Assembly (NCBI RefSeq): GCF_050908995.1
Contig: NW_027484929.1
Span: forward strand, 62,001 to 126,000
Reading direction: 5' to 3'
Source: Andrena cerasifolii
Lineage: Eukaryota > Arthropoda > Insecta > Hymenoptera > Andrenidae
Length of the DNA: 64,000 bases
This document shows positions 15,634 through 31,325 of this stretch, one piece after another. A program made the translations under genes and the position numbers. How positions within the stretch are numbered: position 1 is the first letter of the stretch; each line of letters starts with the position of its first letter. The notes under the pieces were generated by a model. The model did no database searches and was not told the origin of the DNA. It saw only the letters and a list, made by a program, of their open reading frames with translations.

Positions 15634-18600
15634 GCACCTTACTAACAAATTCGTTAACCATATTCCTTGGGAAATACCCTTCTCGCCGGCCTCTCGCGTT
15701 GCCGCAGCCCCGGCTCGTAACATTGTAAAGCAAATATTGAAAAACTGATATCGAAAAACTGATATTGAAAAACCGATATTGAAAAACCGATATTGAAAAA
15801 CCGATATTGAAACCGATATTAGAACCGATATTGAAAAACCGATATTGAAAAACAAATATTGAAAAACTGATATCGAAAAACTGATATTGAGAAACTGATA
15901 TTGCAAAACCGATATTGTTCTAAACCGATATTGAAAAACCGATATTGTAAAGCAAATATTGAAAAACTGATATTGAAAAACCGATATTGAAAAGCCGATA
16001 TTGAATCCGATATTAGAACCGATATTCAAAAACCGATATTGGAGAACAAATATTGAAAAACTTATATCGAAAAACTGATATTGCAAAACCGATATTGAAA
16101 CCGATGTTAGAACCGATATTGAAAAACCGATATTGAAAAACAAATATTGAAAAACCGATATTGAAAAACCGATATTGAATCCGATATTAGAACCGATATT
16201 CAAAAACCGATATTGGAGAACAAATATTGAAAAACTGATATTGAAAAACCGATATTGAAAAACCGATATTGAAAAACCGATATTGAAACCGATATTAGAA
16301 CCGATATTGAAAAACCGATATCGAAAAACTGATATTGAAAAACCGATATTGAAAAACAAATATTGAAAAACCGATATTGAAAAACCGATATTGAAAAACT
16401 TATATCGAAAAACTGATATTGCAAAACCGATATTGAAACCGATGTTAGAACCGATATTGAAAAACCGATATTGAAAAACAAATATTGAAAAACTGATATC
16501 GAAAAACAGATATTGAGAAACTGATATTGCAAAACCGATATTGTTCTAAACCGATATTGAAAAACCGATATTGTAAAGCAAATATTGAAAAACTGATATC
16601 GAAAAACTGATATTGAAAAACCGATATTGAAAAACCGATATTGAAAAACCGATATTGAAACCGATATTAGAACCGATATTGAAAAACCGATATTAGAACC
16701 GATATTGAAAAACCGATATTGAAAAACAAATATTGAAAAACTGATATCGAAAAACTGATATTGAGAAACTGATATTGCAAAACCGATATTGTTCTAAACC
16801 GATATTGAAAAACCGATATTGTAAAGCAAATATTGAAAAACTGATATTGAAAAACCGATATTGAAAAGCCGATATTGAATCCGATATTAGAACCGATATT
16901 CAAAAACCGATATTGGAGAACAAATATTGAAAAACTGATATTGAAAAACCGATATTGAAAAACCGATATTGAAAAACCGATATTGAAAAACCTATATCGA
17001 AAAACTGATATTGAAAAACCGATGTTGAAACCGATATTAGAACCGATATTGAAAAACCGATATTGCAAAACCGATATTGAAACCGATATTAGAACCGATA
17101 TTGAAAAACCGATATTGAAAAAACCGATATTGAAAAACTTATATCGAAAAACTGATATTGCAAAACCGATATTGAAACCGATATTAGAACCGATATTGAA
17201 AAACAAACATTGAAAAACTGATATCGAATAACTGATATTGAGAAACTGATATTGCAAAACCGATATTGTTCTAAACCGATATTGAAAAACCGATATTGTA
17301 ACGCAAATATTGAAAAACTGATATCGAAAAACTGATATTGAAAAACCGATATTGAAAAACCGATATTGAAAAACCGATATTGAAAAACTTATATCGAAAA
17401 ACTGATATTGCAAAACCGATATTGAAACCGATATTAGAACCGATATTGAAAAACCGATATTGAAAAACAAATATTGAAAAACTGATATCGAAAAACTGAT
17501 ATTGAAAAACCGATATTGAAAAACCGATATTGATAAACCGATATTCAAAAACCGATATTGGAGAACAAATATTGAAAAACTGATATTGAAAAACCGATAT
17601 TGAAAAACAAATATTGAAAAACCGATATTGAAAAACTTATATCGAAAAACTGATATTGCAAAACCGATATTGAAACCGATGTTATTACCGATATTGAAAA
17701 ACCGATATTGAAAAACCGATATTGAAAAACAAATATTGAAAAACTGATATCGAAAAACTGATATTGAAAAACCGATATTGCAAAACCGATATTGAAACCG
17801 ATATTAGAACCGATATTCAAAAACCGATATTGAAAAACTTATATCGAAAAACTGATATTGCAAAACCGATATTGAAACCGATGTTAGAACCGATATTGAA
17901 AAACCGATATTGAAAAACCGATATTGAAAAACCGATATTGAAAAACCGATATTGAAAAACTTATATCGAAAAACTGATATTGCAAAACCGATATTGAAAC
18001 CGATGTTAGAACCGATATTGAAAAACCGATATTAAAAAACAAATATTGAAAAACTGATATCGAAAAACCGATATTGGAGAACAAATATTGAAAAACTGAT
18101 ATTGAAAAACCAATATTGAAAAACAAATATTGAAAAACCGATATTGAAAAACCGATATTGAAAAACCGATATTGAAAAACTTATATCGAAAAACTGATAT
18201 TGAAAAACCGATATCGAAAAACTGATATTGAAAAACCGATATTGAAACCGATATTGAAAAACCGATATTGAAAAACAAATATTGAAAAACTGATATCGAA
18301 AAACTGATATTGAAAAACCGATATTGAAACCGATATTAGAACCGATATTGAAAAACCGATATTGAAAAACAAATATTGAAAAACTGATTTCGAAAAACTC
18401 ATATTGAAAAACCGATATTGCAAAACCGATATTAAAACCGATATTAGAACCGATATTGAAAAACAAATATTGAAAAACTGATATCGAAAAACTGATATTG
18501 AGAAACTGATATTGCAAAACCGATATTGTTCTAAACCGATATTGAAAAACCGATATTGTAAAGCAAATATTGAAAAACTGATATTGAAAAACCGATATTG

Positions 18601-21600
18601 AAAAGCCGATATTGAATCCGATATTAGAACCGATATTCAAAAACCGATATTGGAGAACAAATATTGAAAAACTGATATTGAAAAACCGATATTGAAAAAC
18701 CGATATTGAAAAACCGATATTGTTCTAAACCGATATTGAAAAACCTATATCGAAAAACTGATATTGAAAAACCGATGTTGAAACCGATATTAGAACCGAT
18801 ATTGAAAAACCGATATTGAAAAACAAATATTGAAAAACTGATATCGAAAAACTGATATTGAAAAACCGATATTGCAAAACCGATATTGAAACCGATATTA
18901 GAACCGATATTGAAAAACCGATATTGAAAAACCGATATTGAAAAACTTATATCGAAAAACTGATATTGAAAAACCGATATTGAAACCGATATTAGAACCG
19001 ATATTGAAAAACCGATATTGAAAAACAAATATTGAAAAACTGATATCGAAAAACTCATATTGAAAAACCGATATTGCAAAACCGATATTAAAACCGATAT
19101 TAGAACCGATATTGAAAAACAAATATTGAAAAACTGATATCGAAAAACTGATATTGAAAAACCGATATTGAAAAACCGATATTGAATCCGATATTAGAAC
19201 CGATATTCAAAAACCGATATCGAAAAACTGATATTGAAAAACCGATATCGAAAAACTGATATTGAAAAACCGATATTGAAACCGATATTAGAACCGATAT
19301 TGAAAAACCGATATTGAAAAACAAATATTGAAAAACTGATATCGAAAAACTGATATTGAAAAACCGATATCGAAAAACTGATATTGCAAAACCGATATTG
19401 AAACCGATATTAGAACCGATATTGAAAAACCGATATTGAAAAACAAATATTGAAAAACTGATATCGAAAAACCGATATTGGAGAACAAATATTGAAAAAC
19501 TGATATTGAAAAACCGATATTGAAAAACAAATATTGAAAAACCGATATTGAAAAACTTATATCGAAAAACTGATATTGCAAAACCGATATTGAAACCGAT
19601 GTTAGAACCGATATTGAAAAACCGATATTGAAAAACAAATATTGAAAAACTGATATCGAAAAACCGATATTGGAGAACAAATATTGAAAAACTGATATTG
19701 AAAAACCGATATTGAAAAACAAATATTGAAAAACTGATATCGAAAAACTGATATTGAAAAACCGATATTGAAAAACCGATATTGAAAAACCGATATTGAA
19801 AAACAAATATTGAAAAACTGATATCGAAAAACTGATATTGTAAAACCGATATTGCAAAACCGATATTGAAACCGATATTAGAACCGATATTCAAAAACCG
19901 ATATTGGAGAACAAATATTGAAAAACTGATATTGAAAAACCGATATTGAAAAACAAATATTGAAAAACCGATATTGAAAAACCGATATTGAAAAACCGAT
20001 ATTGAAAAACTTATATCGAAAAACTGATATTGCAAAACCGATATTGAAACCGATGTTAGAACCGATATTGAAAAACCGATATTGAAAAACCGATATTGAA
20101 AAACCGATATTGAAAAACCGATATTGAAAAACTTATATCGAAAAACTGATATTGCCAAACCGATATTGAAACCGATGTTAGAACCGATATTGAAAAACCG
20201 ATATTAAAAAACAAATATTGAAAAACTGATATCGAAAAACCGATATTGGAGAACAAATATTGAAAAACTGATATTGAAAAACCAATATTGAAAAACAAAT
20301 ATTGAAAAACCGATATTGAAAAACCGATATTGAAAAACCGATATTGAAAAACTTATATCGAAAAACTGATATTGAAAAACCGATATCGAAAAACTGATAT
20401 TGAAAAACCGATATTGAAACCGATATTAGAACCGATATTGAAAAACCGATATTGAAAAACAAATATTGAAAAACTGATATCGAAAAACTGATATTGCAAA
20501 ACCGATATTGAAACCGATGTTCGAACCGATATTGAAAAACCGATATTGAAAAACTGATATTGAAAAACCGATATCGAAAAACTGATATTGAAAAACCGAT
20601 ATTGAAACTGATATTAGAACCGATATTGAAAACCCGATATTGAAAAACAAATATTGAAAAACTGATATCGAAAAACTGATACTGCAAAACCGATATTGAA
20701 ACCGATGTTCGAACCGATATTGAAAAACCGATATTGAAAAACAAATATTGAAAAACTGATATCGAAAAACTGATATTGAGAAACTGATATTGCAAAACCG
20801 ATATTGTTCTAAACCGATATTGAAAAACCGATATTGTAAAGCAAATATTGAAAAACTGATATCGAAAAATTGATATTGAAAAACCGATATTGAAAAACCG
20901 ATATTGAATCCGATATTAGAACCGATATTCAAAAACCGATATTCAAAAACCGATATTGAAACCGATATTAGAACCGATATTCAAAAACCGATATTGGAGA
21001 ACAAATATTGAAAAACTGATATTGAAAAACCGATATTGAAAAACCGATATTGAAAAACCGATATTGAAAAACCTATATCGAAAAACTGATATTGAAAAAC
21101 CGATATTGAAACCGATATTAGAACCGATATTGAAAAACCGATATTGAAAAACAAATATTGAAAAACTGATATCGAAAAACTGATATTGAAAAACCGATAT
21201 TGATAAACCGATATTGAAACCGATATTAGAACCGATATTGAAAAACAGATATTGAAAAACAAATATTGAAAAACTGATATCGAAAAACTGATATTGCAAA
21301 ACCGATATTGAAACCGATATTTGAACCGATATTGAAAAACCGATATTGAAAAACAAATATTGAAAAACTGATATCGAAAAACTGATATTGAAAAACCGAT
21401 ATTGAAAAACCGATATTGATAAACCGATATTGAAACCGATATTAGAACCGATATTGAAAAACAGATATTGAAAAACAAATATTGAAAAACTGATATTGAA
21501 AAACCGATATTCAAAAACAAATATTGAAAAACAAATATTGAAAAACTGATATCGAAAAACTGATATTGAAAAACCGATATTGAAAAACCGATATTGAAAC

Positions 21601-24600
21601 CGATATTAGAACCGATACTGAAAAACCGATATTGAAAAACAAATATTGAAAAACTGATATCGAAAAACCGATATTGGAGAACAAATATTGAAAAAACTGA
21701 TATTGAAAAACCAATATTGAAAAACAAATATTGAAAAACCGATATTGAAAAACCGATATTGAAAAACCGATATTGAAAAACTTATATCGAAAAACTGATA
21801 TTGAAAAACCGATATCGAAAAACTGATATTGAAAAACCGATATTGAACCGATATTAGAACCGATATTGAAAAACCGATATTGAAACCGATATTAGAACCG
21901 ATACTGAAAAACCGATATTGAAAAACAAATATTGAAAAACTGATATCGAAAAACCGATATTGGAGAACAAATATTGAAAAACTGATATTGAAAACCAATA
22001 TTGAAAAACAAATATTGAAAAACCGATATTGAAAAACCGATATTGAAAAACCGATATTGAAAAACTTATATCGAAAAACTGATATTGAAAAACCGATATC
22101 GAAAAACTGATATTGAAAAACCGATATTGAAACCGATATTAGAACCGATATTGAAAAACCGATATTGAAAAACAAATATTGAAAAACTGATATCGAAAAA
22201 CTGATTTTGAAAAACCGATATTGAAACCGATATTAGAACCGATATTGAAAAACCGATATTGAAAAACAAATATTGAAAAACTGATATCGAAAAACTCATA
22301 TTGAAAAACCGATATGCAAAACCGATATTAAAACCGATATTAGAACCGATATTGAAAAACAAATATTGAAAAACTGATATCGAAAAACTGATATTGAAAA
22401 ACCGATATTGAAAAACCGATATTGAATCCGATATTGAAAAACCGATATTGAAAAACAAATATTGAAAAACTGATATTGAAAAACCAATATTGAAAAACAA
22501 ATATTGAAAAACCGATATTGAAAAACCGATATTGAAAAACCGATATTGAAAAACTTATATTGAAAAACCGATATTGAAAAACCGATATTGAAAAACCGAT
22601 ATTGAAAAACCTATATCGAAAAACTGATATTGAAAAACCGATATTGAAACCGATATTAGAACCGATATTGAAAAACCGATATTGAAAAACAAATATTGAA
22701 AAACTGATATCGAAAAACTGATATTGAAAAACCGATATCGAAAAACTGATATTGCAAAACCGATATTGAAACCGATATTAGAACCGATATTGAAAAACCG
22801 ATATTGAAAAACAAATATTGAAAAACTGATATCGAAAAACTGATATTGAAAAACCGATATTGAAACCGATATTAGAACCGATATTGAAAAACCGATATTG
22901 AAAAACAAATATTGAAAAACTGATATCGAAAAACCGATATTGGAGAACAAATATTGAAAAACTGATATTGAAAAACCGATATTGAAAAACCGATATTGAA
23001 TCCGATATTAGAACCGATATTCAAAAACCGATATCGAAAAACTGATATTGAAAAACCGATATCGAAAAACTGATATTGAAAAACCGATATTGAAACCGAT
23101 ATTAGAACCGATATTGAAAACCCGATATTGAAAAACAAATATTGAAAAACTGATATCGAAAAACTGATATTGCAAAACCGATATTGAAACCGATGTTAGA
23201 ACCGATATTGAAAAACCGATATTGAAAAACAAATATTGAAAAACTGATATCGAAAAACTGATATTGAGAAACTGATATTGCAAAACCGATATTGTTCTAA
23301 ACCGATATTGAAAAACCGATATTGTAAAGCAAATATTGAAAAACTGATATCGAAAAACTGATATTGAAAAACCGATATTGAAAAACCGATATTGAATCCG
23401 ATATTAGAACCGATATTCAAAAACCGATATTCAAAAACCGATATTGAAACCGATATTAGAACCGATATTCAAAAACCGATATTGGAGAACAAATATTGAA
23501 AAACCGATATGCAAAACCGATATTAAAACCGATATTAGAACCGATATTGAAAAACAAATATTGAAAAACTGATATCGAAAAACTGATATTGAAAAACCGA
23601 TATTGAAAAACCGATATTGAATCCGATATTAGAACCGATATTCAAAAACCGATATCGAAAAACTGATATTGAAAAACCGATATCGAAAAACTGATATTGA
23701 AAAACCGATATTGAAACCGATATTAGAACCGATATTGAAAACCCGATATTGAAAAACAAATATTGAAAAACTGATATCGAAAAACTGATATTGCAAAACC
23801 GATATTGAAACCGATGTTAGAACCGATATTGAAAAACCGATATTGAAACCGATATTAGAACCGATATTCAAAAACCGATATTGGAGAACAAATATTGAAA
23901 AACCGATATTGAAAAACCGATATTGAAAAACCGATATTGAAAACCTATATCGAAAAACTGATATTGAAAAACCGATATTGAAACCGATATTAGAACCGAT
24001 ATTGAAAAACCGATATTGAAAAACAAATATTGAAAAACTGATATCGAAAAACTGATATTGAAAAACCGATATCGAAAAACTGATATTGCAAAACCGATAT
24101 TGAAACCGATATTAGAACCGATATTGAAAAACCGATATTGAAAAACAAATATTGAAAAACTGATATCGAAAAAACTGATATTGAAAAACCGATATTGAAA
24201 CCGATATTAGAACCGATATTGAAAAACCGATATTGAAAAACAAATATTGAAAAACTGATATCGAAAAACCGATATTGGAGAACAAATATTGAAAACTGAT
24301 ATTGAAAAACCGATATTGAAAAACCGATATTGAATCCGATATTAGAACCGATATTCAAAAACCGATATCGAAAAACTGATATTGAAAAACCGATATCGAA
24401 AAACTGATATTGAAAAACCGATATTGAAACCGATATTAGAACCGATATTGAAAACCCGATATTGAAAAACAAATATTGAAAAACTGATATCGAAAAACTG
24501 ATATTGAAAAAACTGATATTGCAAAACCGATATTGAAACCGATGTTAGAACCGATATTGAAAAACCGATATTGAAAAACAAATATTGAAAAACTGATATC

Positions 24601-27600
24601 GAAAAACTGATATTGAGAAACTGATATTGCAAAACCGATATTGTTCTAAACCGATATTGAAAAACCGATATTGTAAAGCAAATATTGAAAAACTGATATC
24701 GAAAAACTGATATTGAAAAACCGATATTGAAAAACCGATATTGAATCCGATATTAGAACCGATATTCAAAAACCGATATTCAAAAACCGATATTGAAACC
24801 GATATTAGAACCGATATTCAAAAACCGATATTGGAGAACAAATATTGAAAAACTGATATTGAAAAACCGATATTGAAAAACCGATATTGAAAAACCGATA
24901 TTGAAAAACCTATATCGAAAAACTGATATTGAAAAACCGATATTGAAACCGATATTAGAACCGATATTGAAAAACCGATATTGAAAAACAAATATTGAAA
25001 AACTGATATCGAAAAACTGATATTGAAAAACCGATATCGAAAAACTGATATTGCAAAACCGATATTGAAACCGATATTAGAACCGATATTGAAAAACCGA
25101 TATTGAAAAACAAATATTGAAAAACTGATATCGAAAAACTGATATTGAAAAACCGATATTGAAACCGATATTAGAACCGATATTGAAAAACCGATATTGA
25201 AAAACAAATATTGAAAAAGTGATATCGAAAAACCGATATTGGAGAACAAATATTGAAAAACTGATATTGAAAAACCGATATTGAAAAACAAATATTGAAA
25301 AACCGATATTGAAAAACTTATATCGAAAAACTGATATTGCAAAACCGATATTGAAACCGATGTTAGAACCGATATTGAAAAACCGATATTGAAAAACAAA
25401 TATTGAAAAACTGATATCGAAAAACCGATATTGGAGAACAAATATTGAAAAACTGATATTGAAAAACCGATATTGAAAAACAAATATTGAAAAACCGATA
25501 TTGAAAAACCGATATTGAAACCGATATTAGAACCGATATTGAAAAACCGATATTGAAAAACAAATATTGAAAAACTGATATCGAAAAACTGATATTGAAA
25601 AACCGATATTGAAAAACCGATATTGATAAACCGATATTGAAACCGATATTAGAACCGATATTGAAAAACAGATATTGAAAAACAAATATTGGAAAACTGA
25701 TATTGAAAAACCGATATTCAAAAACAAATATTGAAAAACAAATATTGAAAAACTGATATCGAAAAACTGATATTGAAAAACCGATATTGAAAAACCGATA
25801 TTGAAACCGATATTAGAACCGATATTGAAAAACCGATATTGAAAAACCTATATCGAAAAACTGATATTGAAAAACCGATATTGAAAAACCGATATTGAAA
25901 AACCGATATTGAAAAACTTATATCGAAAAACTGATATTGCAAAACCGATATTGAAACCGATATTAGAACCGATATTGAAAAACAAACATTGAAAAACTGA
26001 TATCGAATAACTGATATTGAGAAACTGATATTGCAAAACCGATATTGTTCTAAACCGATATTGAAAAACCGATATTGTAAAGCAAATATTGAAAAACTGA
26101 TATCGAAAAACTGATATTGAAAAACCGATATTGAAAAACCGATATTGAAAAACCGATATTGAAAAACTTATATCGAAAAACTGATATTGCAAAACCGATA
26201 TTGAAACCGATATTAGAACCGATATTGAAAAACCGATATTGAAAAACAAATATTGAAAAACTGATATCGAAAAACTGATATTGAAAAACCGATATTGAAA
26301 CCGATATTAGAACCGATATTCAAAAACCGATATTGGAGAACAAATATTGAAAAACTGATATTGAAAAACCGATATTGAAAAACAAATATTGAAAAACCGA
26401 TATTGAAAAACCGATATTGAAAAACCGATATTGAAAAACCGATATTGAAACCGATATTAGAACCGATATTGAAAAACCGATATTAGAACCGATATTGAAA
26501 AACCGATATTGAAAAACAAATATTGAAAAACTGATATCGAAAAACTGATATTGAGAAACTGATATTGCAAAACCGATATTGTAAAGCAAATATTGAAAAA
26601 CTGATATTGAAAAACCGATATTGAAAAGCCGATATTGAATCCGATATTAGAACCGATATTCAAAAACCGATATTGGAGAACAAATATTGAAAAACTGATA
26701 TTGAAAAACCGATATTGAAAAACCGATATTGAAAAACCGATATTGAAAAACCTATATCGAAAAACTGATATTGAAAAACCGATGTTGAAACCGATATTAG
26801 AACCGATATTGAAAAACCGATATTGAAAAACAAATATTGAAAAACTGATATCGAAAAACTGATATTGAAAAACCGATATTGCAAAACCGATATTGAAACC
26901 GATATTAGAACCGATATTGAAAAACCGATATTGAAAAACCGATATTGAAAAACTTATATCGAAAAACTGATATTGCAAAACCGATATTGAAACCGATATT
27001 AGAACCGATATTGAAAAACAAACATTGAAAAACTGATATCGAATAACTGATATTGAGAAACTGATATTGTAAAACCGATATTGTTCTAAACCGATATTGA
27101 AAAACCGATATTGTAAAGCAAATATTGAAAAACTGATATCGAAAAACTGATATTGAAAAACCGATATTGAAAAACCGATATTGAAAAACCGATATTGAAA
27201 AACTTATATCGAAAAACTGATATTGAAAAACCGATATTCAAAAACAAATATTGAAAAACAAATATTGAAAAACTGATATCGAAAAACTGATATTGAAAAG
27301 CCGATATTGAATCCGATATTAGAACCGATATTCAAAAACCGATATTGGAGAACAAATATTGAAAAACTGATATTGAAAAACCGATATTGAAAAACCGATA
27401 TTGAAAAACCGATATTGAAAAACCTATATCGAAAAACTGATATTGAAAAACCGATGTTGAAACCGATATTAGAACCGATATTGAAAAACCGATATTGAAA
27501 AACAAATATTGAAAAACTGATATCGAAAAACTGATATTGAAAAACCGATATTGCAAAACCGATATTGAAACCGATATTAGAACCGATATTGAAAAACCGA

Positions 27601-28146
27601 TATTGAAAAACCGATATTGAAAAACTTATATCGAAAAACTGATATTGCAAAACCGATATTGAAACCGATATTAGAACCGATATTGAAAAACAAACATTGA
27701 AAAACTGATATCGAATAACTGATATTGAGAAACTGATATTGCAAAACCGATATTGTTCTAACCCGATATTGAAAAACCGATATTGTAAAGCAAATATTGA
27801 AAAACTGATATCGAAAAACTGATATTGAAAAACCGATATTGCAAAACCGATATTAAAACCGATATTAGAACCGATATTGAAAAACAAATATTGAAAAACT
27901 GATATCGAAAAACTGATATTGAAAAACCGATATTGAAAAACCGATATTGAATCCGATATTAGAACCGATATTCAAAAACCGATATCGAAAAACTGATATT
28001 GAAAAACCGATATCGAAAAACTGATATTGAAAAACCGATATTGAAACCGATATTAGAACCGATATTGAAAAACCGATATTGAAAAACAAATATTGAAAAA
28101 CTGATATCGAAAAACTGATATTGAAAAACCGATATTGAAACCGATA

Positions 28147-29409
28147 TTAGAACCGATATTGAAAAACCGATATTGAAAAACAAATATTGAAAAACTGATA
28201 TCGAAAAACCGATATTGGAGAACAAATATTGAAAAACTGATATTGAAAAACCGATATTGAAAAACCGATATTGAATCCGATATTAGAACCGATATTCAAA
28301 AACCGATATCGAAAAACTGATATTGAAAAACCGATATCGAAAAACTGATATTGAAAAACCGATATTGAAACCGATATTAGAACCGATATTGAAAACCCGA
28401 TATTGAAAAACAAATATTGAAAAACTGATATCGAAAAACTGATATTGCAAAACCGATATTGAAACCGATGTTAGAACCGATATTGAAAAACCGATATTGA
28501 AAAACAAATATTGAAAAACTGATATCGAAAAACTGATATTGAGAAACTGATATTGCAAAACCGATATTGTTCTAAACCGATATTGAAAAACCGATATTGT
28601 AAAGCAAATATTGAAAAACTGATATCGAAAAACTGATATTGAAAAACCGATATTGAAAAACCGATATTGAAAAACCGATATTGAAAAACTTATATCGAAA
28701 AACTGATATTGCAAAACCGATATTGAAACCGATATTAGAACCGATATTGAAAAACCGATATTGAAAAACAAATATTGAAAAACTGATATCGAAAAACTGA
28801 TATTGAAAAACCGATATTGAAAAACCGATATTGATAAACCGATATTGAAACCGATATTAGAACCGATATTGAAAAACAGATATTGAAAAACAAATATTGA
28901 AAAACTGATATTGAAAAACCGATATTCAAAAACAAATATTGAAAAACAAATATTGAAAAACTGATATCGAAAAACTGATATTGAAAAACCGATATTGAAA
29001 AACCGATATTGAAACCGATATTAGAACCGATATTGAAAAACCGATATTGAAAAACCTATATCGAAAAACTGATATTGAAAAACCGATATTGAAACCGATA
29101 TTAGAACCGATATTCAAAAACCGATATTGGAGAACAAATATTGAAAAACTGATATTGAAAAACCGATATTGAAAAACAAATATTGAAAAACCGATATTGA
29201 AAAACTGATATTGAAAAACAAATATTGAAAAACTGATATCGAAAAACTGATATTGAGAAACTGATATTGCAAAACCGATATTGTTCTAAACCGATATTGA
29301 AAAACCGATATTGTAAAGCAAATATTGAAAAACTGATATCGAAAAACTGATATTGAAAAACCGATATTGAAAAACCGATATTGAATCCGATATTAGAACC
29401 GATATTCAA
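28147..29409. repeat. Large duplicated satellite block, copy at 43515-44777
   Basis: Order of monomers and rare variants match the segment 15368 bases downstream. A following block (about 31263-33060) matches 14352 bases downstream (about 45615-47410). The change of offset by 1016 bases shows that about 1 kb was gained in the left copy or lost from the right copy between them. Ends are approximate. Confidence 0.7.
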
Positions 29410-30640
29410 AAACCGATATTGAAAAACCGATATTGAAACCGATATTAGAACCGATATTCAAAAACCGATATTGGAGAACAAATATTGAAAAACTGATATT
29501 GAAAAACCGATATTGAAAAACCGATATTGAAAAACCGATATTGAAAAACCTATATCGAAAAACTGATATTGAAAAACCGATATTGAAACCGATATTAGAA
29601 CCGATATTGAAAAACCGATATTGAAAAACAAATATTGAAAAACTGATATCGAAAAACTGATATTGAAAAACCGATATCGAAAAACTGATATTGCAAAACC
29701 GATATTGAAACCGATATTAGAACCGATATTGAAAAACCGATATTGAAAAACAAATATTGAAAAACTGATATCGAAAAACTGATATTGAAAAACCGATATT
29801 GAAACCGATATTAGAACCGATATTGAAAAACCGATATTGAAAAACAAATATTGAAAAACCGATATTGAAAAACTTATATCGAAAAACTGATATTGCAAAA
29901 CCAATATTGAAACCGATGTTAGAAACCGATATTGAAAAACCGATATTGAAAAATAAATATTGAAAAACTGATATCGAAAAACCGATATTGGAGAACAAAT
30001 ATTGAAAAACTGATATTGAAAAACCGATATTGAAAAACAAATATTGAAAAACCGATATTTAAAAACCGATATTGAAAAACCGATATTGAAAAACTGATAT
30101 CGAAAAACTGATATTGAAAAACCGATATTGAAAAACCGATATTGAAAAACCGATATTGAAAAACAAATATTGAAAAACCGATATTGAAAAACCGATATTG
30201 AAAAACCGATATTGAAAAACTGATATCGAAAAACTGATATTGAAAAACCGATATTGAAAAACCGATATTGAAAAACCGATATTGAAAAACTTATATCGGA
30301 AAACTGATATTGCAAAACCGATATGAAACCGATATTAGAACCGATATTGAAAAACCGATATTGAAAAACAAATATTGAAAAACTGATATCGAAAAACTGA
30401 TATTGAAAAACCGATATTGAAAAACCGATATTGAAAAACCTATATCGAAAAACTGATATTGAAAAACCGATATTGAAACCGATATTAGAACCGATATTGA
30501 AAAACCGATATTGAAAAACAAATATTGAAAAACTGATATCGAAAAACTGATATTGAAAAACCGATATTGAAACCGATATTAGAACCGATATTGAAAAACC
30601 GATATTGAAAAACAAATATTGAAAAACCGATATTGAAAAA

Positions 30641-31325
30641 CTTATATCGAAAAACTGATATTGCAAAACCAATATTGAAACCGATGTTAGAACCGATATT
30701 GAAAAACCGATATTGAAAAATAAATATTGAAAAACTGATATCGAAAAACCGATATTGGAGAACAAATATTGAAAAACTGATATTGAAAAACCGATATTGA
30801 AAAACAAATATTGAAAAACCGATATTGAAAAACTTATATCGAAAAACTGATATTGCAAAACCGATATTGAAACCGATGTTAGAACCGATATTGAAAAACC
30901 GATATTGAAAAACAAATATTGAAAAACTGATATCGAAAAACCGATATTGGAGAACAAATATTGAAAAACTGATATTGAAAAACCGATATTGAAAAACAAA
31001 TATTGAAAAACCGATATTGAAAAACTTATATCGAAAAACTGATATTGCAAAACCGATATTGAAACCGATGTTAGAACCGATATTGAAAAACCGATATTGA
31101 AAAACAAATATTGAAAAACTGATATCGAAAAACCGATATTGGAGAACAAATATTGAAAAACTGATATTGAAAAACCGATATTGAAAAACAAATATTGAAA
31201 AACCGATATTGAAAAACTTATATCGAAAAACTGATATTGCAAAACCGATATTGAAACCGATGTTAGAACCGATATTGAAAAACCGATATTGAAAAACAAA
31301 TATTGAAAAACTGATATCGAAAAAC
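30641..31325. repeat. Local tandem array of a 192-bp higher-order unit
   Basis: Units begin with CTTATATCG at 30641, 30833, 31025 and 31217, exactly 192 bases apart. Each holds 14 monomers: twelve of 14 bp and two of 12 bp. About 3.6 units are present. The same 192-bp spacing occurs at 32035/32227, 45377/45569 and 46387/46579. The first unit carries CCAATATTG where the others have CCGATATTG. Confidence 0.85.

Larger units (their letters stand above)
14456..15722 (+). mobile_element. Solo LTR of the Gypsy element at 55477-63669
   Basis: This 1267-bp sequence begins TGTTACG and ends CGTAACA, a 7-bp perfect inverted terminal repeat. It matches the LTRs of the full element with six differences that I could find: five transitions (14472, 14821, 14943, 15443, 15633) and one extra A near 15029-15032. 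It is flanked by a 4-bp duplication TTGT, and no internal sequence remains. It is therefore a genuine insertion later reduced to one LTR by recombination between its own two LTRs. It keeps the TATA box, poly(A) signals and hairpin array. Orientation is the same as the full element. Confidence 0.96.

Noticed and set aside
15589..16359. Minus-strand open frame whose upstream part is satellite and whose end lies in the solo LTR
   Set aside because: Chimeric artefact across the LTR/satellite junction.
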